A stretch of DNA of 64,000 nt from Fructilactobacillus carniphilus (GTDB taxonomy: Bacteria > Bacillota > Bacilli > Lactobacillales > Lactobacillaceae): contig NZ_CP097121.1 of the NCBI RefSeq assembly GCF_024029675.1, forward strand, positions 1,054,001 to 1,118,000. Reading direction: 5' to 3'. A program made the position numbers and the translations under genes. The first letter of the stretch is position 1, and each line of letters begins with the position of its first letter. Below are positions 53,879-63,004 of this stretch, one piece after another. The notes beneath the pieces are model-generated. The model ran no database searches, had not been told where the DNA came from, and saw nothing but the letters and a program-made list of their open reading frames with translations.

Positions 53879-56496
53879 TATGCATCTCTCCTAACCGTAC
53901 GCTTTTTCCGCCAGAACCAACCGGCCAGTCCGGTTCCAATTAATCCCACTAATGAAATTAAGAAACCAGCCTTAAGACCCGGAGTCTGGTACCGGAACGT
54001 CAAACGATGAGTGCCGGGGGTTAACCGGACTTGTGACAAGCCGTTTACCGCCCTCTTCATTTTAACAGGTTTATTGCCATCTGTAATCGTCCATCCTTGA
54101 TCGTACGGAATGCTAATCAGCACCACCGGACGGGCTTTAGTCGTTTGGACCGTGCCCGTAAAGTGGTTCCCATGAATGGCAAGGCGGTCCGGATGATTCA
54201 CGTGCAATTGATAAGGTCTCGTAGCCTGGCTAAAGCGATCTACCGCTTGACCCTGATAAATAGCAAAGGTCGTTTGCAAATCACGTTGATTGAGCTTCCG
54301 GTTACTCATGAACTGCACCGTGAACTGCTCGTGCGCCTTTCTGTGTCCTAGTTCAATCAGCTCTGCTCCATTCTGTGGATAGCGACTCTGAATGGGCTGA
54401 CCGTTGACCTGAATCTGCAGTTTTTGGTTGGGACTAACGCGTTGTAAGTCAAGATACTGCATGCCCGGTTTGGCAGCTGTCACCCGAACTTGATAACGGT
54501 ACTGACCGGCTTTTTTCTGAGCTTGCACCAGCTGAACCGCATTGGGATGAAAGACAGTGGTCTTAGAATTACTTTCCGCTTGAAACAAGCGATTCAAATT
54601 ACCGTACACATCATTGTTGGCCAAGCGGAGGTGTTCCAGTTGATCCGAAACAGCATAACCGAGGCCAGCGTTGGTCGACGTGGTTTTAATCTGCCGCTTT
54701 CCGGCAGAACTAATGTCCACCTGACGCCCAACGCTCAAGAGCTGCGCAGTTACAGGCGTTAGGCCTCGGACACTAACCCGCCGTTCGTTTCGACTGTACA
54801 AGCCCAGCTTTGTCAGTGCATCGTGCGTGTGAACGTTGAGCGAAGACGTGTAACTATTCACTCCGTAAAAATCAAACAGGAGGGAGTCATTGTACTGGTT
54901 GTAATTAATGTTGAAGTTGTGCACGTACAATTGGTTATTGACGTCTAACCGAGTAAAGCGGTGGCGATTCTGATCCGTTTTCACCAGTTGAGCGGACCGA
55001 TTGTACTTTTGCACAAACTGGGTTTGATTCCCGTATTCATGGGTACCACCGAGGGCCAGCCACAGGTTGGTACCCATTTCGAGGGACACTACCAGTAACA
55101 ATAACGGCCACCAGCGTGGTTGTCGTTGACTAATCCCAATTGCTGCAACCGTCAGTAAAATAAACAGCATGGCCCACAACCAGTTCCAATAGCTAGTCAC
55201 ATAGAACGGCGTGGCCCAGTGCAGGGCTCGCGCAATCCGAATTTCTAAGAAAGCGGATCCGTAACCAATTGTGATTAATAAGGCTAATAAGCCGGCCGCT
55301 TTTTTAACCACCTGAAATTGAGCAAACGCTCCGCGCCGCCAAGCTTGGTAACCCAGCCAGATCATCACAAAACTCAACATGTAAACTTCGCGGAACGGGA
55401 ACCCGGCGGGCATTTGAAACATGTGCCAGACCGTGTCGAAGGTGGCAATCAGCATCCCGACAAAAATCGCTCCCACTAACCAGGCTGAGGCTCGCTTTTC
55501 GTGACGTTTAATTTTAGGACTAAACCAGAACACGAGGATACCTAAAGCAAAGAAACTCCCAACAAACAAGGAGGGTTCGTGGTTTAAGCGGCCCACAAAG
55601 TTCGTCGCGCCGACCCCTAAACTAAGCAGGTCGGATGGCAAAAACCGGAAGATTGGTAGGAAACTAGTCCAATCGAGGCTTCCCTTCCCCGTTGACAGCA
55701 TCCCCACCAAGGTGGGCACTAGCAAGATTGCTGATAGAGCCCCGCCAAGGATGGAGCTGACGATGTATTTAACCAGTAAAGCTCCCTGGGTCTTGACGTA
55801 GGCCCAGAACTTCATGGACTGCGGTTGGTGCAATAACAGGAGGTAAACAAAGTAGATCACAGAGTAAACGCACAGCATGTACCCCATGTAATAGTTCAAC
55901 AGGATGGCAACCAATAAAGTAAAGGTATACCAACCCCACTTGCCTTTCTGAAAGAGCCGGTCAATGGCAAGCGTCAAGAACGGTAAGACCATCAACGCTT
56001 CCAGCCACATAAAGTCGTAAAAATACATGGACACAAAGCCACACAGACCGTACGCAACTCCGGCCACCAGTTGCCACCAGTTAAACTCGTGTTCCTTAAC
56101 CCGCAGAAAAATCACCATGGAGAGACTAATCAAGCCAATCTTAATCATAATGATGGCTTCCATGAGCAGTGGAATCTGGGCACTTTTAACAAAAGCCACC
56201 AACAGATTCAAGGGACTCATTAAATAATAGGTGTAGACCGGAATTGTATTATCCCCGAGAGAAAATAAAAAAGAATAGGTACTAAATCCTCCATTGTGTA
56301 ACTGCATACGCAAAAAATTGAAAAAGGGAAAGTATTGGGTTGCTAAGTCGCTCACCAACAGATTATGGTCACCTAACGGAGCAATCCCGCGCCCAGCAAA
56401 AGCTAGAATTACAACTAAAATGGGCAGGAAAAAAGCTCCCAAATAGCCGAAAAGATGGTACAGTTTCTTCTTCATGAATTTCAACACTTTCTTCAT
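53878..56496 (-). CDS. YfhO-family large membrane protein
   Basis: 872 residues with about 12-13 membrane segments in the first 490 residues, a soluble external region (500-840), one last membrane segment, and a basic end. The N-terminal GRGIAPLGDHNLLVSDLATQ is the YfhO motif. The family is GT-C-like and in Firmicutes is linked to glycosylation of wall polymers (lipoteichoic acid); this is known for some members only. Confidence 0.88.
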   Translation of the reverse strand: MKKVLKFMKKKLYHLFGYLGAFFLPILVVILAFAGRGIAPLGDHNLLVSDLATQYFPFFNFLRMQLHNGGFSTYSFLFSLGDNTIPVYTYYLMSPLNLLVAFVKSAQIPLLMEAIIMIKIGLISLSMVIFLRVKEHEFNWWQLVAGVAYGLCGFVSMYFYDFMWLEALMVLPFLTLAIDRLFQKGKWGWYTFTLLVAILLNYYMGYMLCVYSVIYFVYLLLLHQPQSMKFWAYVKTQGALLVKYIVSSILGGALSAILLVPTLVGMLSTGKGSLDWTSFLPIFRFLPSDLLSLGVGATNFVGRLNHEPSLFVGSFFALGILVFWFSPKIKRHEKRASAWLVGAIFVGMLIATFDTVWHMFQMPAGFPFREVYMLSFVMIWLGYQAWRRGAFAQFQVVKKAAGLLALLITIGYGSAFLEIRIARALHWATPFYVTSYWNWLWAMLFILLTVAAIGISQRQPRWWPLLLLVVSLEMGTNLWLALGGTHEYGNQTQFVQKYNRSAQLVKTDQNRHRFTRLDVNNQLYVHNFNINYNQYNDSLLFDFYGVNSYTSSLNVHTHDALTKLGLYSRNERRVSVRGLTPVTAQLLSVGRQVDISSAGKRQIKTTSTNAGLGYAVSDQLEHLRLANNDVYGNLNRLFQAESNSKTTVFHPNAVQLVQAQKKAGQYRYQVRVTAAKPGMQYLDLQRVSPNQKLQIQVNGQPIQSRYPQNGAELIELGHRKAHEQFTVQFMSNRKLNQRDLQTTFAIYQGQAVDRFSQATRPYQLHVNHPDRLAIHGNHFTGTVQTTKARPVVLISIPYDQGWTITDGNKPVKMKRAVNGLSQVRLTPGTHRLTFRYQTPGLKAGFLISLVGLIGTGLAGWFWRKKRTVRRDA

Positions 56497-56562
56497 TACT
56501 GATTTCGAAAAAAATTGCCGTCAATTTTATTTTACTATAAAACGAGGACTGCTTACCAAATA

Positions 56563-56571
56563 TGATATAAT
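56563..56571 (+). promoter_or_regulatory. Extended -10 promoter of the HdeD-like gene
   Basis: TGATATAAT, an extended -10, lies 34 bases before the start codon. No strong -35. Confidence 0.55.
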
Positions 56572-56604
56572 TAAGTTTGTATTAAAATATAAGGAGGAAA
56601 CACT

Positions 56605-57126
56605 ATGTTTAGTTCCGAAAGAAAATTTGATCCCTTTACTTTAGTAGTGGGAATTTTATTTGCAATTCTTTCATTAGTAATGCTGAAATATCCAGGTGGC
56701 TCCCTAGTGGTGGTTGCTTACATAATTGCCTTTGCGATGGTAATGGAAGGAATCTTCAAGCTAGCTGATTTAACGGCGATTGATAAATCACTGGGAATCA
56801 GTAACACGTGGGTAATTATTAGTGCCGTCCTAGATTTGATCTTAGGAGTCCTAATCATCTTTATGCCTGGTTTAGGTGGCATTTACCTTTGGGTTGTTTT
56901 GTCAATTTCATTCATCATGGACTCCCTCTTCGAACTTTGGGCTAGTCGTTACATTAGCAAGAACCAAAAAGGTTACTTTTGGTTTACTGTAATCCTCGCT
57001 GTCATTGGTTTGATTTTAGGAATTGTTCTCTTATTCAACCCAGTGTTAGGGGTAAGTACCAGCTTGTTCTTAATCGCCTTTTACCTGATGTTCTTTGGAA
57101 TCTTATTGATCATCCGTTCGTTCTAA
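56605..57126 (+). CDS. HdeD/DUF308 membrane protein
   Basis: 173 residues with six membrane segments in pairs, the DUF308 plan (LVVGILFAILSLVMLKYPG). E. coli HdeD is tied to acid resistance; in lactobacilli the role is not known. AAGGAGG ribosome site, monocistronic with its own terminator. Confidence 0.85.
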   Translation: MFSSERKFDPFTLVVGILFAILSLVMLKYPGGSLVVVAYIIAFAMVMEGIFKLADLTAIDKSLGISNTWVIISAVLDLILGVLIIFMPGLGGIYLWVVLSISFIMDSLFELWASRYISKNQKGYFWFTVILAVIGLILGIVLLFNPVLGVSTSLFLIAFYLMFFGILLIIRSF

Positions 57127-57137
57127 GCAACGAACCT

Positions 57138-57168
57138 CGGAGAGTGACAATTCGTCGCTCTCTTTTTT
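57138..57168 (+). terminator. Terminator after the HdeD-like gene
   Basis: Stem GAGAGTGAC / GTCGCTCTC with a 5-base loop (one G-T pair), then six T. Confidence 0.8.
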
Positions 57169-57199
57169 ATTGTCTAAATCAGCAAGGAGGTCCTTTACC

Positions 57200-58147
57200 A
57201 TGAAATACGCGGTCACCGCGGCAACCGGCCGTTTCGGCCAGTTAGTCGTCAACCACTTACTGACTCGGGTGTCCTTTCGCGATATCGTGATTATTGCTCG
57301 TAATCTCGATAAAGCCCACCAGCTCTACCCCGCCTATTTAGACATCCGTCAGGGTGATTATGACGATCCTGCCAGTTTACAAGCAGCGTTAGCGGACGTT
57401 GACCGAGTCCTTTTAATTTCATCCCATCCGAATGAAGCGGTCCCGCGGATCACTCAACACAAAAACGTCGTCCAAGCCGCCGTCCAGAACCACGTGCACT
57501 GGCTTGGTTACACCAGTTTCTTTCACGCCGACCGCTGTCAGAATCCACTGGCCGCAGATCACTTAGCTACCGAACAATTCATTGCGCAAACCAATTTGCC
57601 CCACTCCTTTCTACGGAACAACTGGTATTTAAACAACGAATTTCCAGCCCTTCAAGCTGCGTTGCAGCAAAAAGAACCAGTCGTAACGACGGCCGGCAAC
57701 CAGACCATTGGTTGGGCAGCAGAACACTATTATGCAGAGGCAGCCGCCAATTTCTTGAGTAATCCCGAAGACGAATTAAAATCCAGTTACGAACTAACCG
57801 GCGTTTTCCATACCTACGAGGAGTTAGTTAAAGCCGTCCGGACCGTCACGGGTCAAGACGTTCAGTTGCAACAGCTGACTCCGGCTGAATACCAAGCCTG
57901 GTTACAGCAGCAAAACTTAGACGGTGCGACCCAACAGTTCTTAATTAATTGCCAAGTTCTAATGAGTTCTGGTGCGTTAGGACCGCAAGTAGCGGAACAA
58001 ACGGTGGAAATGGGTATGAGTCACGAGGCGATTGCAAAACGCCGCGCTCAGTATCAGGACTTACCCCAGGCGCTGGGCCGTCCTTTACCGAGTCTTACGG
58101 AACAAGTTCGAGACATGTTGGCGCCGAAACCAGGTTATCTTTTATAG
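57200..58147 (+). CDS. NmrA-like NAD(P)-binding protein
   Basis: 315 residues; start ATG behind AAGGAGG. Atypical SDR: TAATGRFGQLVVNHLL binds the cofactor, DRVLLISSH, and SFLRNNWYLNNEFP is typical of quinone reductase-like QorB/NmrA proteins. There is no YxxxK active site visible. Likely a quinone reductase or redox sensor. Confidence 0.85.
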   Translation: MKYAVTAATGRFGQLVVNHLLTRVSFRDIVIIARNLDKAHQLYPAYLDIRQGDYDDPASLQAALADVDRVLLISSHPNEAVPRITQHKNVVQAAVQNHVHWLGYTSFFHADRCQNPLAADHLATEQFIAQTNLPHSFLRNNWYLNNEFPALQAALQQKEPVVTTAGNQTIGWAAEHYYAEAAANFLSNPEDELKSSYELTGVFHTYEELVKAVRTVTGQDVQLQQLTPAEYQAWLQQQNLDGATQQFLINCQVLMSSGALGPQVAEQTVEMGMSHEAIAKRRAQYQDLPQALGRPLPSLTEQVRDMLAPKPGYLL

Positions 58148-58157
58148 TCAAATATTA

Positions 58158-58192
58158 AAAAGGATCTTCCTGAAATTAGGAGGATCCTTTTG
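58158..58192. terminator. Bidirectional terminator between convergent genes
   Basis: Stem AAAAGGATCtTCCT / AGGAgGATCCTTTT with a 6-base loop. Confidence 0.85.
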
Positions 58193-58196
58193 CATT

Positions 58197-59663
58197 TTAT
58201 TCAGTTTTTCGTGACCAAATCAGGGCCACCGTAATAAACAGCACAGGACCGATAATCATCCACATCGTGGTGGTCCACTGACCACTCATGACCGGAGCAA
58301 CCAAAGTAAAGATAATCGCCGCTCCCACGGTCACTAGTACCACGATGGACGCTAAGCGGGCCACCGCATAGCTCTTAAAGAACACGAAGGGATGGTCAAT
58401 CCGCTTCTTCCGGAACTGCCAAAAAGCGTAAGCTACAAACAGGTACGGTAGGGACATGGCTACGTTGGTCATAGAAACCACAATCTGGAAGAACATCTTG
58501 GCATCTTTGCCTCCAAACGAAACCAGCAAGATAAAGGCAATCACGATTAAAGCTTGAACTTTCATTGCGTTTACCGGCAGGTCACGTTTAACCTTTCGGA
58601 ACCACTTGGGCCACATGGTTGCCGGGGTTCCTTCCACCAGTTGTTTGATTGGTGAAAAGACCACTGTCGTAAAGGCGCCCATTAAAGCGAGGAACATGGA
58701 TAACCCAATGTAGCGCGCCACCCAGAGCCCCATTTGCACGGCTACTCCATGCGGGCAATGTAGCGCTAATCCAAGTTGATAACCAAAGTTATTCATCGCA
58801 ATGAAGGCTTCGTTTCCGATGTTAACGTTTTTCCCACCATTGGCGTTAAAGACCTGGTTCCAATTGGTAAACATCCCGGTCACAAAGATTCCTAACGCAT
58901 ACACAATCGTGATCAGAATTGCGCTTACCGCAATTCCCCGTGGAAACGTTTTTTGCGGATTCTTGGTTTGATCTACAAGTCCACTAATGATTTCAATGCC
59001 CCCGAAGGCGAAGATCGCGTAGACGGAGAATCCGAGCACTGCAATTCCTGTTTGATAATCCGGGTTCGGCGAGTGAATGAAGCTTAGCAAACTCAGGGGT
59101 TGCAAGGGATGTCCGTTCAGCAACAGGATTACGCTTCCCCCCACAATTAGGATGAAACTGGCCAGTAACATGGCCGAGCCCCCGATGGAGGTAATCAGCT
59201 TGAACTGATTCAAGCCCCGACTAGCCACAAAGGTCACTAAGATAACTAAAGCAACCGCTAGGATTCCCAACGTTTGGACGTCATTTAAGCCCAGTAAATG
59301 CCAACTTTGCGTCTTATCCACCCCAAAGATTGCCGTAGAAATCGGAATCCAGATAATTGAACTAGTGTTGAGCATCCATGTAATAAACGAGGTATACCAC
59401 ATCACGATTCCCACAAAGGCGTAGCGGGAATTGACAGCGGAAGCCATCCACGTATAGATGCCCCCCTTGGCGCTCGGATAAGCGGAACCAAATTCCGCCA
59501 CCATGAAAGCAAACGGTAAAAAGAAACACAGGGCTGCAATTACGTAAAAAATGATGGAAGCATAGCCCATCAGGTAAAAAGCCCGGGGAATGTTAACGAA
59601 GTTAAAGATCGAGGTAAAGATAATCAATACCAACGATACCAGGGTGATTTTTCGGTTATTCAT
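58197..59663 (-). CDS. APC-family permease, glutamate/GABA antiporter type
   Basis: 488 residues with 12-13 membrane segments. The N-terminus (FNFVNIPRAFYLMGYASI), FGSAYPSAKGGIYTWM and FAFGGIEIISGLVDQTKNPQ are typical of the glutamate:GABA antiporter family. No decarboxylase gene is near, so the substrate is open. Confidence 0.85.
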   Translation of the reverse strand: MNNRKITLVSLVLIIFTSIFNFVNIPRAFYLMGYASIIFYVIAALCFFLPFAFMVAEFGSAYPSAKGGIYTWMASAVNSRYAFVGIVMWYTSFITWMLNTSSIIWIPISTAIFGVDKTQSWHLLGLNDVQTLGILAVALVILVTFVASRGLNQFKLITSIGGSAMLLASFILIVGGSVILLLNGHPLQPLSLLSFIHSPNPDYQTGIAVLGFSVYAIFAFGGIEIISGLVDQTKNPQKTFPRGIAVSAILITIVYALGIFVTGMFTNWNQVFNANGGKNVNIGNEAFIAMNNFGYQLGLALHCPHGVAVQMGLWVARYIGLSMFLALMGAFTTVVFSPIKQLVEGTPATMWPKWFRKVKRDLPVNAMKVQALIVIAFILLVSFGGKDAKMFFQIVVSMTNVAMSLPYLFVAYAFWQFRKKRIDHPFVFFKSYAVARLASIVVLVTVGAAIIFTLVAPVMSGQWTTTMWMIIGPVLFITVALIWSRKTE

Positions 59664-59696
59664 CTATTTTTAATCCTCTCAAAGTTAGTTGGTGAG

Positions 59697-60212
59697 CTAT
59701 AGTAACTCTCGTAACTCTGATTTTGGACTTTGTTCCAGATTTCGGAGATAAATCCGCATGGCCGCATCAGTGCGGTAACCCCGATCGGTCCCCCGCTCCA
59801 CTACTCGGTGTAACGGCACAACCAACCATAAGGGACAATTTTGCAGTGCTTGTTGCACCAACTGCGGTTCTAACTGTAATTGATCTGCAATTTCAGCCAA
59901 CGTCAGAGTTTTTCCATATGGAATTGCTCTAATCAGCTGCCAGACCTCTTCTTCCTGCGGAGTCCCATCCACAAAATAATCCAAGGTGAAGCCAAAGTGG
60001 TCACTCTTCCCCTTGAGATAACGCTTCAGGGCTTTGCGGTAATGATCAGTTTGCTGGTGATCGTGAACATATTCAAAGGCTTGGGGATAAAACCGCAACA
60101 CCTGTGATACACCGTAATCAGGAGAGCTCACAAAATTAAGCCCAGCGTCAGTTACAGTGTAAAAGACTTTCTGGCCATCAATGTTAATCGCATCCCAATA
60201 TAACCGTTGCAT
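59697..60212 (-). CDS. Alkyltransferase-like protein, active-site cysteine replaced by leucine
   Basis: 171 residues, homologous to O6-alkylguanine-DNA alkyltransferase (Ogt/MGMT). The DNA-binding domain shows IPYGKTLTLAEIA (98-110), then VVPLHRVVERGTDRGYR. The active-site PCHR reads P133-L134-H135-R136, so it cannot accept alkyl groups at that position. Alkyltransferase-like (ATL) proteins have Trp or Ala there and bind O6-alkylguanine to flag it for nucleotide excision repair. A nearby Cys126 is not in the catalytic position. Role inferred. Confidence 0.8.
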   Translation of the reverse strand: MQRLYWDAINIDGQKVFYTVTDAGLNFVSSPDYGVSQVLRFYPQAFEYVHDHQQTDHYRKALKRYLKGKSDHFGFTLDYFVDGTPQEEEVWQLIRAIPYGKTLTLAEIADQLQLEPQLVQQALQNCPLWLVVPLHRVVERGTDRGYRTDAAMRIYLRNLEQSPKSELRELL

Positions 60213-60276
60213 CCGCTAACTCCTCATTTCGTTCTGTTGCTGTGATTGTAATTTTAGCACATTTTTGCGTGGTCGC

Positions 60277-62073
60277 CTAGCTCGTCCGCTTTTTGGTGAA
60301 TTTACCGACTTTCCGCAACATCAAGACCAAGCCCCAGCCGAGTACTAGGAACCAGGCAATTAGAGATCCTAAGACCGCAACTTTTACAAAGAACGGCGCT
60401 GCATAGGTAACCAGTACCCGATTTGTACCTAGATTTTGCATAACTTGGATGGTACCGATGTCTGTGACTTGGTAATGATTGGCATCGGCTTGCTTCCCAC
60501 GCCGTAGTTGCTGTCCGTTCAACCGAACGGTCGTATCATGATACGCCACCACGGGAACTGTAACTAATCCCGGTTGCTGACTATTCCAGGTAACGTGCAT
60601 CCGTCCGGATTCGTCCACCCATTTATGCACCCAGCGGTTCCGCTGCATAATCTGAGCTTGATACTGTTGCTGCAGGTGTCTGACGTTCGCCCGCCCGCTA
60701 TAGTTTGGCAGGTAATCGGTCATTCCCCGCCGTTCTGCCAGTAACGGACGCGCTAAATCATAACTAGCAAAATCAGCCTTCAGCGTTTGACTGGTAACGC
60801 CTGATTGGTAGTAATCGTACCGGTGCTTAATCGGTGTATAGACTCCCACTTGCGGCGGTCGCATCCCGCTATTCCAGTTATTATCGGCTTGAATCTTAAC
60901 GTTCCGCATTCCTAACATTACGGCGGCAACTGCTAATAGACCTACCAAAGCATAAACGGAACCAAAACTCCAGCGGAACCGTGGCGTTTGCAGGACCTGA
61001 GTCAAGGACATCAATAAGCCCGCCAATAATAACAGCGCCGCGAACGAAAAGAATCGCGATGGAAACTGTAAGAAGTGCTGCAGGAAGGGAAAGAACCGTT
61101 GAACCGTCCGCCAGGGAAAGAGAATGGAGGAAATGTAGAAGAAACAGATTCCTATCCCCGTCAAAAAGTAGTTCAAACGACGTAAAGGTCGTACTATAAC
61201 TAACAAGAGCAATTGGATTAACAAAATTATGATGAAAACAATCCCGACATCTGCCTGCATCCAGTTCGGACTTAATAGGTGCATCGCTCCGGTCCGTAAG
61301 CTTTTCACGGCAAACGGAGCCACCAGGTGATTATGTAAGACAATGTTAACAAACGCTACCACGTAGTTGGCCGTTAACACCACGGCTAATAACACGTTCA
61401 ACCCCAGCCGAACCAAGTAACGTCCCTTTTCTTGGGATCGCGTCCAACCAACCAGTGCAAATGGAAATAGCAACAAACAGGTCATGACCGCACTCAACGT
61501 GTGGACCTCAATCAAAACTGCCATGATAAGCCCTAGTCCCCAACTAATGCGCCGAGGACTACCATCTAATAAGGTTAAGCCAGCTAGTACCGCTAGAGGA
61601 AGTAACATCGCTCCCCAATCTAAAAAGGCGGAACTAGTAATCCAGTAGGTAATGAAATTTTGGGCTAGGTAAATCAACGCCCCTAACATTGCTAAAAAAG
61701 GCTGAACGTGTAAGCGCCGGAAAAGGAGCCAAGCGCTGAAACCAGCCCCGGACAAAATCAGAAAACCGGTTAACAACTGAAAATTAAACCAACTACCAGT
61801 TAGCCACAGCAGCATCCCTAAGAGATACGCAAAGTAAGGCCCGTACAGTGCATTAATCATTTGTCCCGATCGCTGGTAGCCAAAGTTACTCATAAAATAA
61901 TTAAAATGGCCGGTCCGGAGCTGTTCGGCAGCATCATAAATCCGGTTAAAATGGAAAAAAGTGTCATAGCCTAAAATGACCGTTCCCACTTTCCACTGCA
62001 TTAACATGATTAAGGCCGTTGCCAATCCAATTAGTAAGACGGCCGGCCCCCACGTACGGAATTTTTGCACCAA
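60277..62073 (-). CDS. Large membrane protein with PTPS-related domain
   Basis: 598 residues, about 11-12 membrane segments and an external part from about 410 to 560 before a final segment. The N-terminal ILGYDTFFHFNRIYDAAEQL and FGYQRSGQMINALYGPYFAY are typical of the '6-pyruvoyl-tetrahydropterin synthase-related' membrane family, which is GT-C-like and has no pterin enzyme activity. A role in wall glycosylation is plausible, like the YfhO protein nearby. Confidence 0.8.
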   Translation of the reverse strand: MVQKFRTWGPAVLLIGLATALIMLMQWKVGTVILGYDTFFHFNRIYDAAEQLRTGHFNYFMSNFGYQRSGQMINALYGPYFAYLLGMLLWLTGSWFNFQLLTGFLILSGAGFSAWLLFRRLHVQPFLAMLGALIYLAQNFITYWITSSAFLDWGAMLLPLAVLAGLTLLDGSPRRISWGLGLIMAVLIEVHTLSAVMTCLLLFPFALVGWTRSQEKGRYLVRLGLNVLLAVVLTANYVVAFVNIVLHNHLVAPFAVKSLRTGAMHLLSPNWMQADVGIVFIIILLIQLLLLVIVRPLRRLNYFLTGIGICFFYISSILFPWRTVQRFFPFLQHFLQFPSRFFSFAALLLLAGLLMSLTQVLQTPRFRWSFGSVYALVGLLAVAAVMLGMRNVKIQADNNWNSGMRPPQVGVYTPIKHRYDYYQSGVTSQTLKADFASYDLARPLLAERRGMTDYLPNYSGRANVRHLQQQYQAQIMQRNRWVHKWVDESGRMHVTWNSQQPGLVTVPVVAYHDTTVRLNGQQLRRGKQADANHYQVTDIGTIQVMQNLGTNRVLVTYAAPFFVKVAVLGSLIAWFLVLGWGLVLMLRKVGKFTKKRTS

Positions 62074-62111
62074 TTATTCCTCCTTTCCGTTTTCAACCTT
62101 TTCATTTTACA

Positions 62112-62142
62112 CCAAAAAAGCACCCCTCACCACGACGAGCGG
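62112..62142 (-). terminator. Terminator after the small membrane protein gene
   Basis: Stem GCATCCCC / GGGGTGC with a loop of about 15 bases, then six T on the minus strand. Confidence 0.7.
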
Positions 62143-62153
62143 GGGATGCCTGG

Positions 62154-62369
62154 TTAGTCTTGTTTTCTGCGTTTCCACACGTAATACAACGTAACGGCAC
62201 CGTACGGAATGTAAGCACAAACTACGAGAATCGCGAGAATGATTACTAAAGGTGTGACTTCTTTTTGCACAAAGTAAGCCACAATCAACGCTAAACACAG
62301 CGGGGTAATCGTCCAATTAGCAATCCGCCGCAGTTTAATTAAACGTTGATCAATTTCATCTTGCTTCAT
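62154..62369 (-). CDS. Small two-helix membrane protein
   Basis: 71 residues: a charged helix (KQDEIDQRLIKLRRI), two membrane segments (TITPLCLALIVAYFV, LVIILAILVVCAYIPYG), and a basic end (WKRRKQD). No known function. AAAGGAGTCC precedes the start; it follows the nitroreductase by 18 bases. Confidence 0.7.
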   Translation of the reverse strand: MKQDEIDQRLIKLRRIANWTITPLCLALIVAYFVQKEVTPLVIILAILVVCAYIPYGAVTLYYVWKRRKQD

Positions 62370-62387
62370 GGTGGACTCCTTTAGATT

Positions 62388-62993
62388 CTAGTCAAAGACC
62401 TTGAACCGTTGGTCATCATCCATAAATTCTTTTTCAGCAGCAGGTTTTTCAATGGAACCAAAGTTCATTTCGGCCCGTAATTGCCAACTAGCTGGAATAT
62501 CAAATTGAGCAGCGACAGCCGAGTTAATTAGTGGATCGTAGTGTTGAATGTTTACGCCCAAACCGTTTTCTTCTAATCCGGTCCAGACCGCAAATTGTGC
62601 GTTACCCTGTGCTTCTTCAGCCCAGTTATACTCTTGGTATTGGTAAGTAGCTAGGTGGGGATTATCTGCGTAAGCTTGCACCACGTCCATGTCCGTGTAG
62701 AACAAGATGGAGGCAAACGCGTCTCGGAAACTACTAATTTTTGCTTTCGTCCGTAAAAAGGCATCGGGCGCCACCTTTTCTTCTAGTGCCGTTTCCACGA
62801 TGTCCCACAGTTTTTCGTGGTTATCGTTAAACAATACCACGGCCCGGACTGGTTGGCTGTTAAAGGCCGATGGAGTGTGCCGAATCACTGCCTTAATGTA
62901 TTGATAGAGTTCCGCTTGGGGAATCTGGACGTTGCGCCCTAAATTATAAATGGTGCGCCGGTGCTTCATTAAATCTAATAATTGCGTATCCAC
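62388..62993 (-). CDS. Nitroreductase-family flavoprotein
   Basis: 201 residues; FMN-binding fold with MKHRRTIYNLGRNVQIP at the start, AFNSQPVRAVVLF, and LGVNIQHYDPLINSAVAAQF. Members reduce nitro compounds or quinones with NAD(P)H; substrate unknown. It lies 11 bases after the dehydrogenase. Confidence 0.88.
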   Translation of the reverse strand: MDTQLLDLMKHRRTIYNLGRNVQIPQAELYQYIKAVIRHTPSAFNSQPVRAVVLFNDNHEKLWDIVETALEEKVAPDAFLRTKAKISSFRDAFASILFYTDMDVVQAYADNPHLATYQYQEYNWAEEAQGNAQFAVWTGLEENGLGVNIQHYDPLINSAVAAQFDIPASWQLRAEMNFGSIEKPAAEKEFMDDDQRFKVFD

Positions 62994-63004
62994 GGTATGA
63001 CCTC

